Of a stretch of DNA of 64,000 nucleotides, positions 34,071-42,337 are shown piece by piece; the stretch's first letter is position 1, and each line of letters opens with the position of its first letter. The position numbers and the translations under genes were made by a program. The notes below the pieces were generated by a model. The model worked only from the letters and a program-made list of their open reading frames with translations, was not told where the DNA came from and did not search any database. Origin of the DNA: Streptomyces sp. AM 2-1-1 (GTDB taxonomy: Bacteria > Actinomycetota > Actinomycetes > Streptomycetales > Streptomycetaceae); the NCBI RefSeq assembly GCF_029167645.1, contig NZ_CP119147.1:4172501-4236500 (forward strand), given 5' to 3'.

Positions 34071-34568
34071 GTGCAGCAAGGTTCGGAGAACACTTCCCGT
34101 CGCGGCCGCCGCTCCTCCACCATGGACGGCATGCCGCTCAACGACATGCCGTGGTGGCGCTGGCGCAGCAACGTGCGCTCGGCGCTGCACATGCTCTCCG
34201 ACCCCGTCTTCCACCACGAGTGCTGGCTCGCCGGCCGGGAAGGGTACGGCGACGTCACCGACGCCGTCTACCGCCTGGTCGAGGACACCTGGCTCGACAA
34301 CTGGTCCGCCGAGAAGTACATCGGCACGATCTTCCGCGACCCGGCCGAAGCCGCCGCCGTGGACGCCGCCGTGCTGCGGGTGCTGCGCATCCTGCACCAG
34401 GTCGGCGCCGACGCGCCCGTCTCGGCCTATCTGGAGCACCCGGGGTGGCCGGAGGCAGTCCGGGCGACCCGGGAGGCCCACGTGCTGCTCGCGGGGAACG
34501 ACGGCGACGATCCGGACGCCCCGCCGCGGTCGCTGGACGTCCTGCGCATCATGACCGGATCGGCCTGA
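34071..34568 (+). CDS. SCO4402-family small protein
   Basis: The 165-residue acidic helical protein contains MPLNDMPWWRWRSNVRSALHM and LVEDTWLDNWSAEKYIGTIF, which I recognise as the SCO4402 family of streptomycetes. Its function is unknown. GTG 34071 is the first start. It sits 28 bp before purU on the same strand, so the two are probably co-transcribed; a link to formate or one-carbon metabolism is only by proximity. Confidence 0.82.
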   Translation: MQQGSENTSRRGRRSSTMDGMPLNDMPWWRWRSNVRSALHMLSDPVFHHECWLAGREGYGDVTDAVYRLVEDTWLDNWSAEKYIGTIFRDPAEAAAVDAAVLRVLRILHQVGADAPVSAYLEHPGWPEAVRATREAHVLLAGNDGDDPDAPPRSLDVLRIMTGSA

Positions 34569-34596
34569 GAACGGGCGGATGTGGCACGCTACGGAC

Positions 34597-35490
34597 ATGA
34601 CCGCGCCGCAGCCCGCTTCCCCCGCCTCGGACGCCGCCGACTCCGAGCAGTACGTCCTCATCCTGTCCTGCCCCGACAAACAGGGCATCGTGCACGCCGT
34701 GTCGAGTTACCTCTTCATGACCGGGTGCAACATCGAGGACAGCCAGCAGTTCGGCGACCACGACACGGGCCTCTTCTTCATGCGGGTCCACTTCTCGGCG
34801 ACCTCGCCGGTGTCGGTGGAGAAGCTGCGGGCCAGTTTCGCCGCGATCGGTGACTCCTTCCACATGGAGTGGCAGATCCACCTCGCGTCGGAGCGGATGC
34901 GGGTGGTGCTGATGGTCAGCAAGTTCGGCCACTGCCTCAACGACCTGCTCTTCCGGTCCCGGATCGGCGCCCTGCCGGTGGACATCGCCGCCGTCGTCTC
35001 CAACCACACCGACTTCGCCGAGCTGGTGGCCTCGTACGCCGTGCCCTTCCGGCACATCCCCGTCACCCGGGACAACAAGGCCGAGGCGGAGGCGGAGCTG
35101 CTGGAGCTGGTCCGCGCGGAGAACGTCGAACTCGTCGTCCTCGCCCGCTACATGCAGGTCCTCTCCGACGACCTCTGCAAGGAGCTGAGCGGCCGGATCA
35201 TCAACATCCACCACTCCTTCCTGCCGAGCTTCAAGGGCGCCCGCCCCTACCACCAGGCCCACGCACGGGGCGTGAAGCTGATCGGTGCCACCGCGCACTA
35301 CGTGACGGCCGACCTCGACGAGGGCCCGATCATCGAGCAGGAGGTCGAGCGGGTCGGCCACGGCGTCACCCCGGACCAGCTGGTCGCGATCGGCCGCGAC
35401 GTGGAGTGCCGGGCGCTGGCCCGCGCGGTGAAGTGGCACGGCGAGCGGCGCATCCTGCTCAACGGCCGCCGTACGGTGATCTTCGCCTGA
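34597..35490 (+). CDS. purU: Formyltetrahydrofolate deformylase
   Basis: The 297-residue enzyme hydrolyses 10-formyl-THF to formate and THF. An N-terminal ACT domain has YVLILSCPDKQGIVHAVSSY and DHDTGLFFMRVHF. The C-terminal formyltransferase-like domain has VLMVSKFGHCLNDLLFRSR, IAAVVSNHTDF and NIHHSFLPSFKGARPYHQA, with H and D of the catalytic site (HxSFLPxFxG and YVTADLDEGPIIEQ). Length is normal. ATG 34597 starts the conserved region; an in-frame upstream ATG at 34579 lacks a good site. It probably forms a unit with the SCO4402-family gene. Confidence 0.95.
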   Translation: MTAPQPASPASDAADSEQYVLILSCPDKQGIVHAVSSYLFMTGCNIEDSQQFGDHDTGLFFMRVHFSATSPVSVEKLRASFAAIGDSFHMEWQIHLASERMRVVLMVSKFGHCLNDLLFRSRIGALPVDIAAVVSNHTDFAELVASYAVPFRHIPVTRDNKAEAEAELLELVRAENVELVVLARYMQVLSDDLCKELSGRIINIHHSFLPSFKGARPYHQAHARGVKLIGATAHYVTADLDEGPIIEQEVERVGHGVTPDQLVAIGRDVECRALARAVKWHGERRILLNGRRTVIFA

Positions 35491-35524
35491 CCGCTCCCCC
35501 CCGGCCGTCCGCGGGGACGCCGCG

Positions 35525-36949
35525 TCACATCCGGCTGAGTGAGGCCGCCGCGAAGAGCACGTCGCGGATGGCCTCGCGGTCGCCGACCTGCCCCGCCGCG
35601 GCTTCCACCGGCGGCACGCGGCCCGCGACGAGCTCGCAGAACTCCACGCCGTCGAGGGCGATCCGCGCCACCGCGAAGTCGGCGCACCCCACGGCGGCGG
35701 GCGAGTCCAGCGGGATGTACCAGTCCCCGCCGCCCCGGCCCTCGACCTCCAGATGGAGCGAGCGCCCCGGCTCGCCCGCCGCGACCAGCTGTCGGGCGGG
35801 CGCGGCCAGCCCTGCCCGGCGGCGTACCGCCAGCGCGCCGGGGAGCAGCCGGGCGGCGAGGTCCACCATCCGGTGGAGGTGGACGGCGGCCGGCGGGTCG
35901 TACGGATAGTGGACCGCCCGCGCGATGTCCCAGCCGTGCACCCAGCACTCGAAGGCCCGCTCCAGCAGCGCGTCCCGGACCGACAGCGAGAAGTTCCCGT
36001 ACGGGACGGAGTCGTCGGCCACCCCGTGCTCCGCGAACGAGACCGCACGGAGCAGCCGGTGGCTCTGCTCGCGCCACGGCGTGCGGATGCTCCGGGTCAT
36101 CGGGCGGTCCGCCCGTGACCAGAGGGAATCGGTGCGCTCGGCGGGCGTACGGGGCGCCTGCCGCCCGCCCGGCGCGGGGTGCGTGCCGAGCGCGTCGGCC
36201 ACCACGCCGTCGACGGCGAGCAGATGGGCGATGACACCGGCCACCGTCGTCTTGCGGGTCGCGGGTTCCTCGTTCTCGAACCACCTGAGCCGCACCGGGG
36301 CGTGCCACTCCGCGTCCCCGAAGTCCCGCAGCAGCGCGTCGAGCCGGGCCGTCTCCGCGTCGTAGGGCGCCGCCCACTCGGGCAACGGCACACCGGCGGG
36401 ACGCCGTTCCAGGCAGCCCTCGATGACCCGGCTGCGGAGCTTGGGGTCGAGGTCCAGCGAACGGTCGGTGTGCAGCAGCCCCACCGCGTCGCGCAGCCGG
36501 GTCGCCTCCTCGCGGCAGGGCGGGCAGACGGTGAGGTGCTCCTCGACGGCCGCGCTCTCCTCCGCCGGACAGGCGGCCAGCGCCCACGCGCCGAGGAGCG
36601 ACCGGAGCGCGGAGTGCGAGGACTCGGGGACGGGTACCGCCGGCGGCGGCACGACCGGCGGGACGAACGGCACGTGCTCCGGCCGCTTCCGGCGGGGCCG
36701 GCGCGCGGGCTCCGGCTCCCGCGCGGGCTCGGGCGCGCCCGGTGCGTCCGGGGACGCCTGCGCGCCGGGCAGGTCCCGGACGTCCGCGAGGTCGGTGAGG
36801 TCGGTGAGGTCGGTCAGGTCCGAGGGGAGCACCGGGCGCGGCACGGCGTCGAGGGCCAGGTCGTCCGGGGCGCTGCGGGGGCCCGGTATGCGCCGGGCCG
36901 GCCGCACCTCGTCCCCGGCGGAGTCGTTCCCGTCACCCCGGCCGCTCAC
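35525..36949 (-). CDS. Zinc-finger anti-sigma factor fused to a maleylpyruvate-isomerase-like domain
   Basis: This is a 474-residue protein. A long Pro/Arg/Asp-rich N-terminal stretch with DLTDLTDLTDL repeats comes first. An anti-sigma zinc motif HLTVCPPC (HxxxCxxC, with an upstream His/Cys possibly in ACPAEES) follows. The C-terminal 300 residues look like the mycothiol-dependent maleylpyruvate isomerase (MDMPI) type: WHAPVRLRWF, VAGVIAHLLAVDGVVADALG and RAFECWVHGWDIARAVHYP. The GTG start overlaps the sigma-factor stop (GTGA), so the pair is coupled. It is a likely redox or thiol-sensing anti-sigma factor; no transmembrane helix is present. Confidence 0.85.
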   Translation of the reverse strand: MSGRGDGNDSAGDEVRPARRIPGPRSAPDDLALDAVPRPVLPSDLTDLTDLTDLADVRDLPGAQASPDAPGAPEPAREPEPARRPRRKRPEHVPFVPPVVPPPAVPVPESSHSALRSLLGAWALAACPAEESAAVEEHLTVCPPCREEATRLRDAVGLLHTDRSLDLDPKLRSRVIEGCLERRPAGVPLPEWAAPYDAETARLDALLRDFGDAEWHAPVRLRWFENEEPATRKTTVAGVIAHLLAVDGVVADALGTHPAPGGRQAPRTPAERTDSLWSRADRPMTRSIRTPWREQSHRLLRAVSFAEHGVADDSVPYGNFSLSVRDALLERAFECWVHGWDIARAVHYPYDPPAAVHLHRMVDLAARLLPGALAVRRRAGLAAPARQLVAAGEPGRSLHLEVEGRGGGDWYIPLDSPAAVGCADFAVARIALDGVEFCELVAGRVPPVEAAAGQVGDREAIRDVLFAAASLSRM

Positions 36950-37545
36950 AGAGCACGTCCGTATCCGGGCGGCGAGAACCCGTCCACCGGAGCCAGATTG
37001 GCCGTGGCGAGCAGCTGGAGCCCCAGCCGCAGTCTGCGCCGCGCCTCCATCTCGGTCACCCCGAGGTCGGCGGCGGTCTGCCGGTAGTCGCGGCGCTGGA
37101 TGTACGCCAGCTCCAGCGCGGCCCGCAGCGGCTCCGGCAGGGTGGCCGCGATGTAGTCGGCGCGGGCCGCGGCGGTCGCCCTGCGCAGCCGTTCGTCCAG
37201 GTCCGCGGTGTCGTGCGGGGCGTCGCCGTCCCCGGCCGGACCGCTGTCGCATCCGTCGCGCTCGGCCGAGCGCAGGCGCTCCACGGAACGCCGGTGGGCC
37301 AGCCGCGCCACCCACGAACGCATGGATCCCAGCCTGGGGTCGTAGGCGTCCGGGTTCTCCCAGACGTGGGCGAAGACCTCGCGGGTCACGATGTCGGCGG
37401 CGGCCTCGTCGTCGAGCATCCGATGGGCCTGGCTGTGGACGAGCGCGGCGAACCGGTCGTAGAGCTCGCCGAGAGCCGCCGCCTCACCGCCTGCCAGCCG
37501 TTGCTGCATCCTGCGGTCCCAGCGGGGAGGCGCGCCGTACACCAT
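36946..37545 (-). CDS. ECF RNA polymerase sigma factor
   Basis: This is a 199-residue group-4 sigma factor. Region 2 has LGELYDRFAALVHSQAHRM, DDEAAADIVTREVFAHVWE and SMRSWVARLAHRRSVERLRS. Region 4 has TLPEPLRAALELAYIQRRDYR and QTAADLGVTEMEARRRLRLG. It starts from ATG 37545; the longer frame upstream is non-coding. It directs RNA polymerase to unknown promoters and is held in check by the coupled anti-sigma protein downstream. A stress regulon, possibly oxidative, is inferred from its partner. Confidence 0.92.
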   Translation of the reverse strand: MVYGAPPRWDRRMQQRLAGGEAAALGELYDRFAALVHSQAHRMLDDEAAADIVTREVFAHVWENPDAYDPRLGSMRSWVARLAHRRSVERLRSAERDGCDSGPAGDGDAPHDTADLDERLRRATAAARADYIAATLPEPLRAALELAYIQRRDYRQTAADLGVTEMEARRRLRLGLQLLATANLAPVDGFSPPGYGRAL

Positions 37546-37912
37546 GAAACCCCCAGCCCTGCGCCCTGCGGTCGGTCCCGAAACGTGCCCCCGTGTCCCA
37601 CGTGCCTCCCGAATGTAGTCCGCGACCCCGTCCGGACACGAACCTTTGCGCCAACTACCTCGCCACGGGGCCGTGAATGGTAAGGGGTGCCCGCCGACGG
37701 GGAGGCGGGCGACGGGCGGCCGGCCCGCATGCGGAGGGGTGCCCGGGCTCCTTTCCGCCGGCGGTCCGGACAAACCCGCGTGCACACCACGGGGTGGTGC
37801 GGTGTTTCATGGGGGAGCGAATGGGCAGCCGCGAGGTGGAACGGAAACCTCCGCATCGGCACCGGCACGGCACCGGTCTCGTCGGGAGCCCCGGAACGAG
37901 AGGTCCAGTCGC

Positions 37913-38287
37913 GTGACGCTGAAGGTGGACGAGGCCGAGCAGGGCGACTGGACCGTGCTCCGGATCAACGGCGAGCTCGACCTGGTGACGTCACCCGTCG
38001 TCCGTCAGTCCGTGCACGGCGCCGTCGCGGCCGGACGGCACCAGGTCGTCCTCGACCTGACCGAGGTCCTCTTCTGCGACTCCAGCGGTGTCGGCGTGCT
38101 GATCGCCTCCCGTCGGCTGATGAAGTCCTGCGGGGGCCGGTTGCGGCTCATCCTGCCTGCCCGGGGCGCCGAGGACGGCTCCCACGTGAACCGGGTGCTC
38201 GCCGCGCTGGGGGTGCGCCGCCTCTTCGAGGTCTACCCCGACGCCGACGCCGCCGTCGACGAGTCGGCCTCCCCGCTCCCCGCCTGA
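37913..38287 (+). CDS. STAS-domain anti-sigma factor antagonist
   Basis: The 124-residue SpoIIAA/RsbV-type protein has INGELDLVTSPVVRQSV and LDLTEVLFCDSSGVGVLIAS, where the DSSG serine is the usual phosphorylation site for an RsbW-type kinase. It would bind its anti-sigma kinase when dephosphorylated. The GTG 37913 start follows GAGAGG. It is divergent from the ECF sigma gene. The RsbW-like kinase at 39675 lies 1.4 kb downstream and may be its partner, but streptomycetes have many such pairs. Confidence 0.92.
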   Translation: MTLKVDEAEQGDWTVLRINGELDLVTSPVVRQSVHGAVAAGRHQVVLDLTEVLFCDSSGVGVLIASRRLMKSCGGRLRLILPARGAEDGSHVNRVLAALGVRRLFEVYPDADAAVDESASPLPA

Positions 38288-38391
38288 CGACCCGCCATCC
38301 CGCCCGCGCGGTGTGCTTGTCGTACCGCCGTTTCACACGGTCGTCGCGCCGCGGTGACACGTGACGCTCCGGGGCGTCGTACGCTCCCGGC

Positions 38392-38940
38392 ATGGACAGC
38401 GCAGAATACGAGCGAAAGATCGCGCACCGCTTCGCCGCCTTCGACCAGGACGGCAGTGGCTACATCGACCGGGTCGACTTCGACGCCGCCGCGGCCCGTC
38501 TGCTCGCCGAGTTCGGCACGACGGCCCGGTGCGACAAGGGGCAGGCGCTCTACAGCGGGGCGGAGGCGTTCTGGCAGGGCATGGCCGGGATCGCCGACGT
38601 CGACGGTGACCAGCGCGTCACGCGCGAGGAGTTCGTGGGCGGGGCGGTGAAGCGGCTCCGGGACAGCCCCGAACGGCTCGCGGAGATCGCCCGCCCCTTC
38701 CTGCGCGCGGCCCTCGACGTCGCCGCCGCGGACGGCGCGCCCTTCCAAGGGGCTTCGCCGGCCTCCGGTACCGCACCGGTCGCCGCGGTGGAGCGGGCCC
38801 TGCGGGTGCTCGGCGCGGACGCCGACGTCGCCCGCGTCGCCGCCCGGGTGCTCGACGCCGACCAGGACGGGCAGGTCGCGGAGGACGACGCCGTGGCGGC
38901 GCTCGCCGCGTACGTCACGGTGGTCGAGCCGGACGCCTGA
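38392..38940 (+). CDS. EF-hand calcium-binding protein
   Basis: This is a 182-residue acidic calmodulin-like protein of the actinobacterial calerythrin type. Three EF-hand loops are visible: DQDGSGYIDRVDF (about residues 18-30), DVDGDQRVTREEF (about 68-80) and DADQDGQVAEDDA (about 157-169). A fourth, degenerate hand likely lies between the second and third. It would bind Ca2+ as a buffer or sensor in the cytoplasm. The start is ATG 38392. It is separated by 104 bp from the STAS gene. Confidence 0.92.
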   Translation: MDSAEYERKIAHRFAAFDQDGSGYIDRVDFDAAAARLLAEFGTTARCDKGQALYSGAEAFWQGMAGIADVDGDQRVTREEFVGGAVKRLRDSPERLAEIARPFLRAALDVAAADGAPFQGASPASGTAPVAAVERALRVLGADADVARVAARVLDADQDGQVAEDDAVAALAAYVTVVEPDA

Positions 38941-39674
38941 CGGAGCGCCCGGCGCGGCCCCCGGCCGGCCCGGGTGACGGGGCGTCGGGCGTCCGGCCGG
39001 GCGGTCGGCGCGGCGTCCGGCCGGATGTTCCGCCGGGCGCCCGGTACCGCGCTGCCGTCGCCGTGCCGAAGGCGCGGCCGCCCCCCGCGCCCCGTCCGCA
39101 CGCTCCGGAGTACGCCGGGGCGTGCGGGCGGGCGTGCATTCGCTCATGCGTCCTGCCTCCCTCTTCGCGCAGATGTCCGGCCGAGTCGGAGAAGGGAGCC
39201 GGAGGGAAACGTTCCGCCAGAGGCACGGGCCGTCTTCCCCCGCGGTGACGTGCGGTAACGCAGTGCAGTCGGCGCGCTCACCGGCCCGATCACACCACGT
39301 GGCCCTTCCGTCACGGCAAGGGGTCGTCGGCGTGCTCGGGTACGCTCCGTGGGATGCGAGTGCTTGTGGAACCGACCAGTCCGGAGGCGGCCCGCGCGGC
39401 GGCCGAGGGCCGGGTGCGGTGCCTTGCTCGTACCTCAAGGAGCTGCACCGGGCCGGGCCGGACGTCGACGCCGGGGGCGCGGAGGTCCGCCGCGGCGGCC
39501 TCCCGTCGCATGCGCCGCACAGTATGCACCACGCGTACTCCTTCGCGCGTGAATATGCCCGAAGCGCTTGTTGCGGTGACTGTACGTCAACCATGCTGTC
39601 GCGCACAGGAATCACGTTCCGTGATCCTGAGGAGGCGCGAGGCGATGTGTCCGCCGGTTCGGATGGTGTGAGCG
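38941..39674. other. Intergenic region with possible leaderless frameshifted gene
   Basis: This 734-bp gap has lower GC in its second half. A -10-like TACGCT lies seven bases before an ATG at 39354. This would start MRVLVEPTSPEAARAAAEGR, a coding-looking run that then loses codon bias; another frame continues with coding-like SYLKELHRAGPDVDAGGAEV. The gap may hold a frameshifted or non-functional small gene. Nothing else is recognised. Confidence 0.4.
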
Positions 39675-40187
39675 GTGCAGGTGCTTCAGGTTCAGCTGGA
39701 GGTCGGGGCGGATCCCGCGGAGGTGGGCCGGGCCCGCAGATGGGCGCGGTCGCGCCTGGAGGGATCGGGGATAAGGGAGGACGAGCCGCTCGCCGAGACG
39801 CTCATCCTGCTCATCTCGGAACTGGTCACCAACGCGGTCGTGCACACGGGCTGTCCGGCCGTGCTGCGGATGCTCTTCGGCCCGGTGGGGCCGACCGGTG
39901 CGCCCGGGAAGGGCGACACCGTACGCGTCGAGGTCGCGGACACCAGCGCCCGCCCGCCGAAGCAGCGTCACGCGGAGGGCGACGACACCAACGGCCGGGG
40001 CCTGGAGCTGGTCGACGGGCTCGCCGACCGGTGGGGCTGGATGCCGGAGGGCACCGGTAAGCAGATCTGGTGCGAGGTCGACCGGTACGGCCGGGCGGCG
40101 GCGCAGGAGCGCGACGAGGCCCCGGCCGCACTGGGTGCCGGGGACCCCCTGCTCGCTTTCACCGATCTCTTCCCCGACCTGACCTGA
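39675..40187 (+). CDS. RsbW-like ATP-binding anti-sigma / serine kinase protein
   Basis: This is a 170-residue HATPase_c-fold protein. The N-box is ETLILLISELVTNAVVHTG; the G1 box is VRVEVADTS and the G2 box is GRGLELVDGLADRWGW. It has no transmembrane part. Such proteins phosphorylate a STAS antagonist or hold a sigma factor. A GTG start at 39675 is used; upstream in-frame codons hit a stop. A 16-bp tandem repeat begins at its stop codon. Its likely STAS partner is at 37913, but that is inference. Confidence 0.9.
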   Translation: MQVLQVQLEVGADPAEVGRARRWARSRLEGSGIREDEPLAETLILLISELVTNAVVHTGCPAVLRMLFGPVGPTGAPGKGDTVRVEVADTSARPPKQRHAEGDDTNGRGLELVDGLADRWGWMPEGTGKQIWCEVDRYGRAAAQERDEAPAALGAGDPLLAFTDLFPDLT

Positions 40188-40249
40188 CCGGCCTCTTCGC
40201 GGACCGGCCTCTTCGCGGACCGGTCGCTTCCCTGACCGGCCTCTTCCCT
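40186..40249. repeat. Four 16-bp tandem repeats after the kinase-like gene
   Basis: There are four head-to-tail units of GACCGGCCTCTTCGCG/GACCGGCCTCTTCCCT type (the third has one internal change) and a fifth partial unit. They begin inside the stop codon region and may fold as a weak terminator. Confidence 0.9.
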
Positions 40250-40290
40250 GACCGGCCGTGATCCGGGTCCGCCGGTGCTCCCCGGGCCGC

Positions 40291-41283
40291 TCACCCGCGG
40301 GTGCCGGCCGTCGCCCGGAAGGTTCTGCGGTAAGCGGTCGGGGCGACGCCCAGGGCGGCCTGGAAGTGCTGGCGGAGCGAGGCGGCGGAGCCGAACCCGG
40401 ACTGGCGGGCGATCCGGTCGACGGTGAGACCGGAGGACTCCAGCAGCCGGCGGGCGAGCTCCACCCGCTGCTGGGTGACCCACTGCCCGGGGCTGAGACC
40501 GGTCTCCTCGCGGAAGCGGCGGGTGAAGGTCCGGACGCTCATCGACTCGCGCTCCGCCATGTCCCGCAGCTGGATCGGCCCCTCCAGCCGGCCGAGCGCC
40601 CACGACCGGGCCGCCGTCGTGGTGGCGAAGAGGGGCTCGGGCACCGGGCGTTGGATGTACTGGCGCTGACCGCCGTCGCGGTGCGGCGGGACGACGGTGC
40701 GGCGGGCCACGTCGTTGGCGACGGCGGTCCCGTGGTCACGCCGCACGAGGTGCAGGCAGAGATCGATCCCGGCGGCCACCCCGGCGGAGGTGAGCACGTC
40801 CCCGTCGTCGACGAAGAGCACGTCCGGATCGACCCGGACCCTCGGGAAGAGCCGCTGGAAGTGGTCGGCCGACGCCCAGTGGGTGGTGGCGGGCCGGCCG
40901 TCCAGCCGGCCGGCGGCGGCCAGGACGTACCCGCCGGTGCAGATGGCGACCAGCCGGGTGCCGGGCCCGATGTGGGCGAAGGCTGCCGCGAGTTCGCCGG
41001 TCAGCCGGCCCTCGTCGTACACCGGGCCCAGTTCGTACGAGGCGGGGACCACGACGGTGTCGGCGGTGGAGAGGGTTTCCGGGCCGTTGCGGACCATGAC
41101 CGAGAAGTCGCCGTCCGTCTCGACCGGTCCGGGCGGCCGGACCGAACAGGTCACCACCTCGTACAGGTTCTCGCCCCGGCCGTGCGGCCCGAGGGCTTGG
41201 GCGATCCCGAAAATCCGCTGCGGGATGCCCAGTTCGAAGGGGAGCACCCCGTCCAGCGCGAGCACGACCACGCGGTGCGGCAC
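40291..41283 (-). CDS. GlxA-like AraC-family regulator with DJ-1/PfpI domain
   Basis: The 330-residue regulator joins a DJ-1/PfpI-like sensor domain (residues 1-190; VVLALDGVLPFELGIPQRI, AICTGGYVLAAAGRLDGR and HWASADHFQRLF) to a C-terminal AraC HTH pair. That pair is RDMAERESMSVRTFTRRFRE, TGLSPGQWVTQQRVELARR and IARQSGFGSAASLRQHFQ. GTG 41283 has GAGGAGG just upstream and gives the usual N-terminus; ATG 41328 is a longer alternative. GlxA in S. coelicolor affects galactose-oxidase-like genes, but the family has many members. It is divergent from the DUF2809 gene, which it may control. Confidence 0.9.
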   Translation of the reverse strand: MPHRVVVLALDGVLPFELGIPQRIFGIAQALGPHGRGENLYEVVTCSVRPPGPVETDGDFSVMVRNGPETLSTADTVVVPASYELGPVYDEGRLTGELAAAFAHIGPGTRLVAICTGGYVLAAAGRLDGRPATTHWASADHFQRLFPRVRVDPDVLFVDDGDVLTSAGVAAGIDLCLHLVRRDHGTAVANDVARRTVVPPHRDGGQRQYIQRPVPEPLFATTTAARSWALGRLEGPIQLRDMAERESMSVRTFTRRFREETGLSPGQWVTQQRVELARRLLESSGLTVDRIARQSGFGSAASLRQHFQAALGVAPTAYRRTFRATAGTRG

Positions 41284-41319
41284 GACCGCCTCCTCGGCGT
41301 TCTGGTAGATCTCTCCGGT

Positions 41320-41829
41320 GTGACACATCCACAGCCCGGCGAGCGACGTGACGGAGCCGGGCGCGTTCCCCGTACCCGGGCTTTCAGCACCCGGGCTTTC
41401 AGCACCCGGGCTTTCCGTACCCGGGCGGTCGCCGCCGCGGCGGCCGTACTGACCGTCGCCGCGGCCCTCTCCGTCCGCGCGCTCGCCGGCGGGGGGTTCG
41501 CCAAGTACGCCGGCGACGCGCTCTACACCGTGCTGGTCCACGCCCTGCTGGTGTTCCTCGCCCCGCGCGTGCGTCCTTTGCTCGCCGCCGGAGGAGCACT
41601 GGTGTTCAGCTGCGCCGTCGAGTTCGCCCAACTGTCGGACGTCCCGGCGCGTTTGTCGGCGCGCTCGGGGGCGGCCCGGCTGGTGCTCGGTTCCACCTTC
41701 AACGCCCCGGACCTGCTGTGGTACGCGGTCGGCGCGGGCGCCGGCTGGTGGGTGCACCGGTGGGCGGGGCGGCGGAGGCCGTCGCGGGCCGTTCAGCCCT
41801 TCGCACGGGACCTCTCCTCGGACTCCTGA
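41320..41829 (+). CDS. DUF2809-family membrane protein
   Basis: This is a 169-residue protein with four to five hydrophobic helices (VAAAAAVLTVAAALSVRALA, LYTVLVHALLVFLAPRV). The family signature is FAKYAGDALYTVLVHALLVF with VEFAQLSDVPARLSARSGAARL and LVLGSTFNAPDLLWYAVGA. Its function is unknown. The first 40 residues carry a TRAFS tandem repeat from a 15-bp minisatellite. GTG 41320 is the only reasonable start in frame but has a weak ribosome site. Its 3' end overlaps the convergent gene at 41793 by 37 bp. Confidence 0.82.
   Translation: MTHPQPGERRDGAGRVPRTRAFSTRAFSTRAFRTRAVAAAAAVLTVAAALSVRALAGGGFAKYAGDALYTVLVHALLVFLAPRVRPLLAAGGALVFSCAVEFAQLSDVPARLSARSGAARLVLGSTFNAPDLLWYAVGAGAGWWVHRWAGRRRPSRAVQPFARDLSSDS
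41374..41418. repeat. Three 15-bp tandem repeats in the DUF2809 gene
   Basis: Units ACCCGGGCTTTCAGC, twice, and ACCCGGGCTTTCCGT, once, are followed by a partial unit. They encode TRAFS/R repeats. Confidence 0.95.
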
Positions 41830-42203
41830 ATCTCCAGGAGCCGCAGCACGTGGGCGGTGGTGCGGCGGCGGGTGCTGCCGGAGACCCAGAGCGCCGCGCC
41901 GGTCACGCCGAACGGCACCGCGAGGCCGAGGATGCCCACGAACTCGGGCCACTGGCGCTCGTCCGCGCAGACGTTCCGGCTCCCCGGGGAGTACACCGAC
42001 GAGATCGGGGCGTCGCACTCCACCTCCCGGGAGCCGGACTCGACACTGGTGGGCACCGTCAGCAGACAGCCCAGCCACACCAGCAGCAGGGCGGCGACGG
42101 CCGTCAGGGCCATGCCCCAGGCAGTCAGTCTCGACGCGCGGCGGTCGAACTCCGTGCGGGCTTCCCAGTACATGGGGTCGGTCCTCGTCTCAGGTCGGAG
42201 CAT
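41793..42203 (-). CDS. Small membrane protein, unknown function
   Basis: This 136-residue protein has two transmembrane helices. The first is at about residues 28-48 (LTAWGMALTAVAALLLVWLG), the second around FVGILGLAVPFGVTGAALWV. The loop between has two cysteines (REVECDAP and RNVCADE) that may lie outside and form a disulphide. A charged tail ends in SEERSRAKG. The start is ATG 42203, or ATG 42173 (MYWEART). No family is recognised. It is convergent, with a 37-bp overlap, with the DUF2809 gene. Confidence 0.75.
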   Translation of the reverse strand: MLRPETRTDPMYWEARTEFDRRASRLTAWGMALTAVAALLLVWLGCLLTVPTSVESGSREVECDAPISSVYSPGSRNVCADERQWPEFVGILGLAVPFGVTGAALWVSGSTRRRTTAHVLRLLEIQESEERSRAKG

Positions 42204-42337
42204 GCGGGCCGTGTCACGCACGACCAGCCCGTCGACAGGCGATCGTACGCACATGCGCACGGCCCGTGGCCCGATCCTTGCGACAGGTGTCCCTCAGGCC
42301 GCTCGTGCGCGCTCCGCCCCCGCCGCATGCTTCTCCC

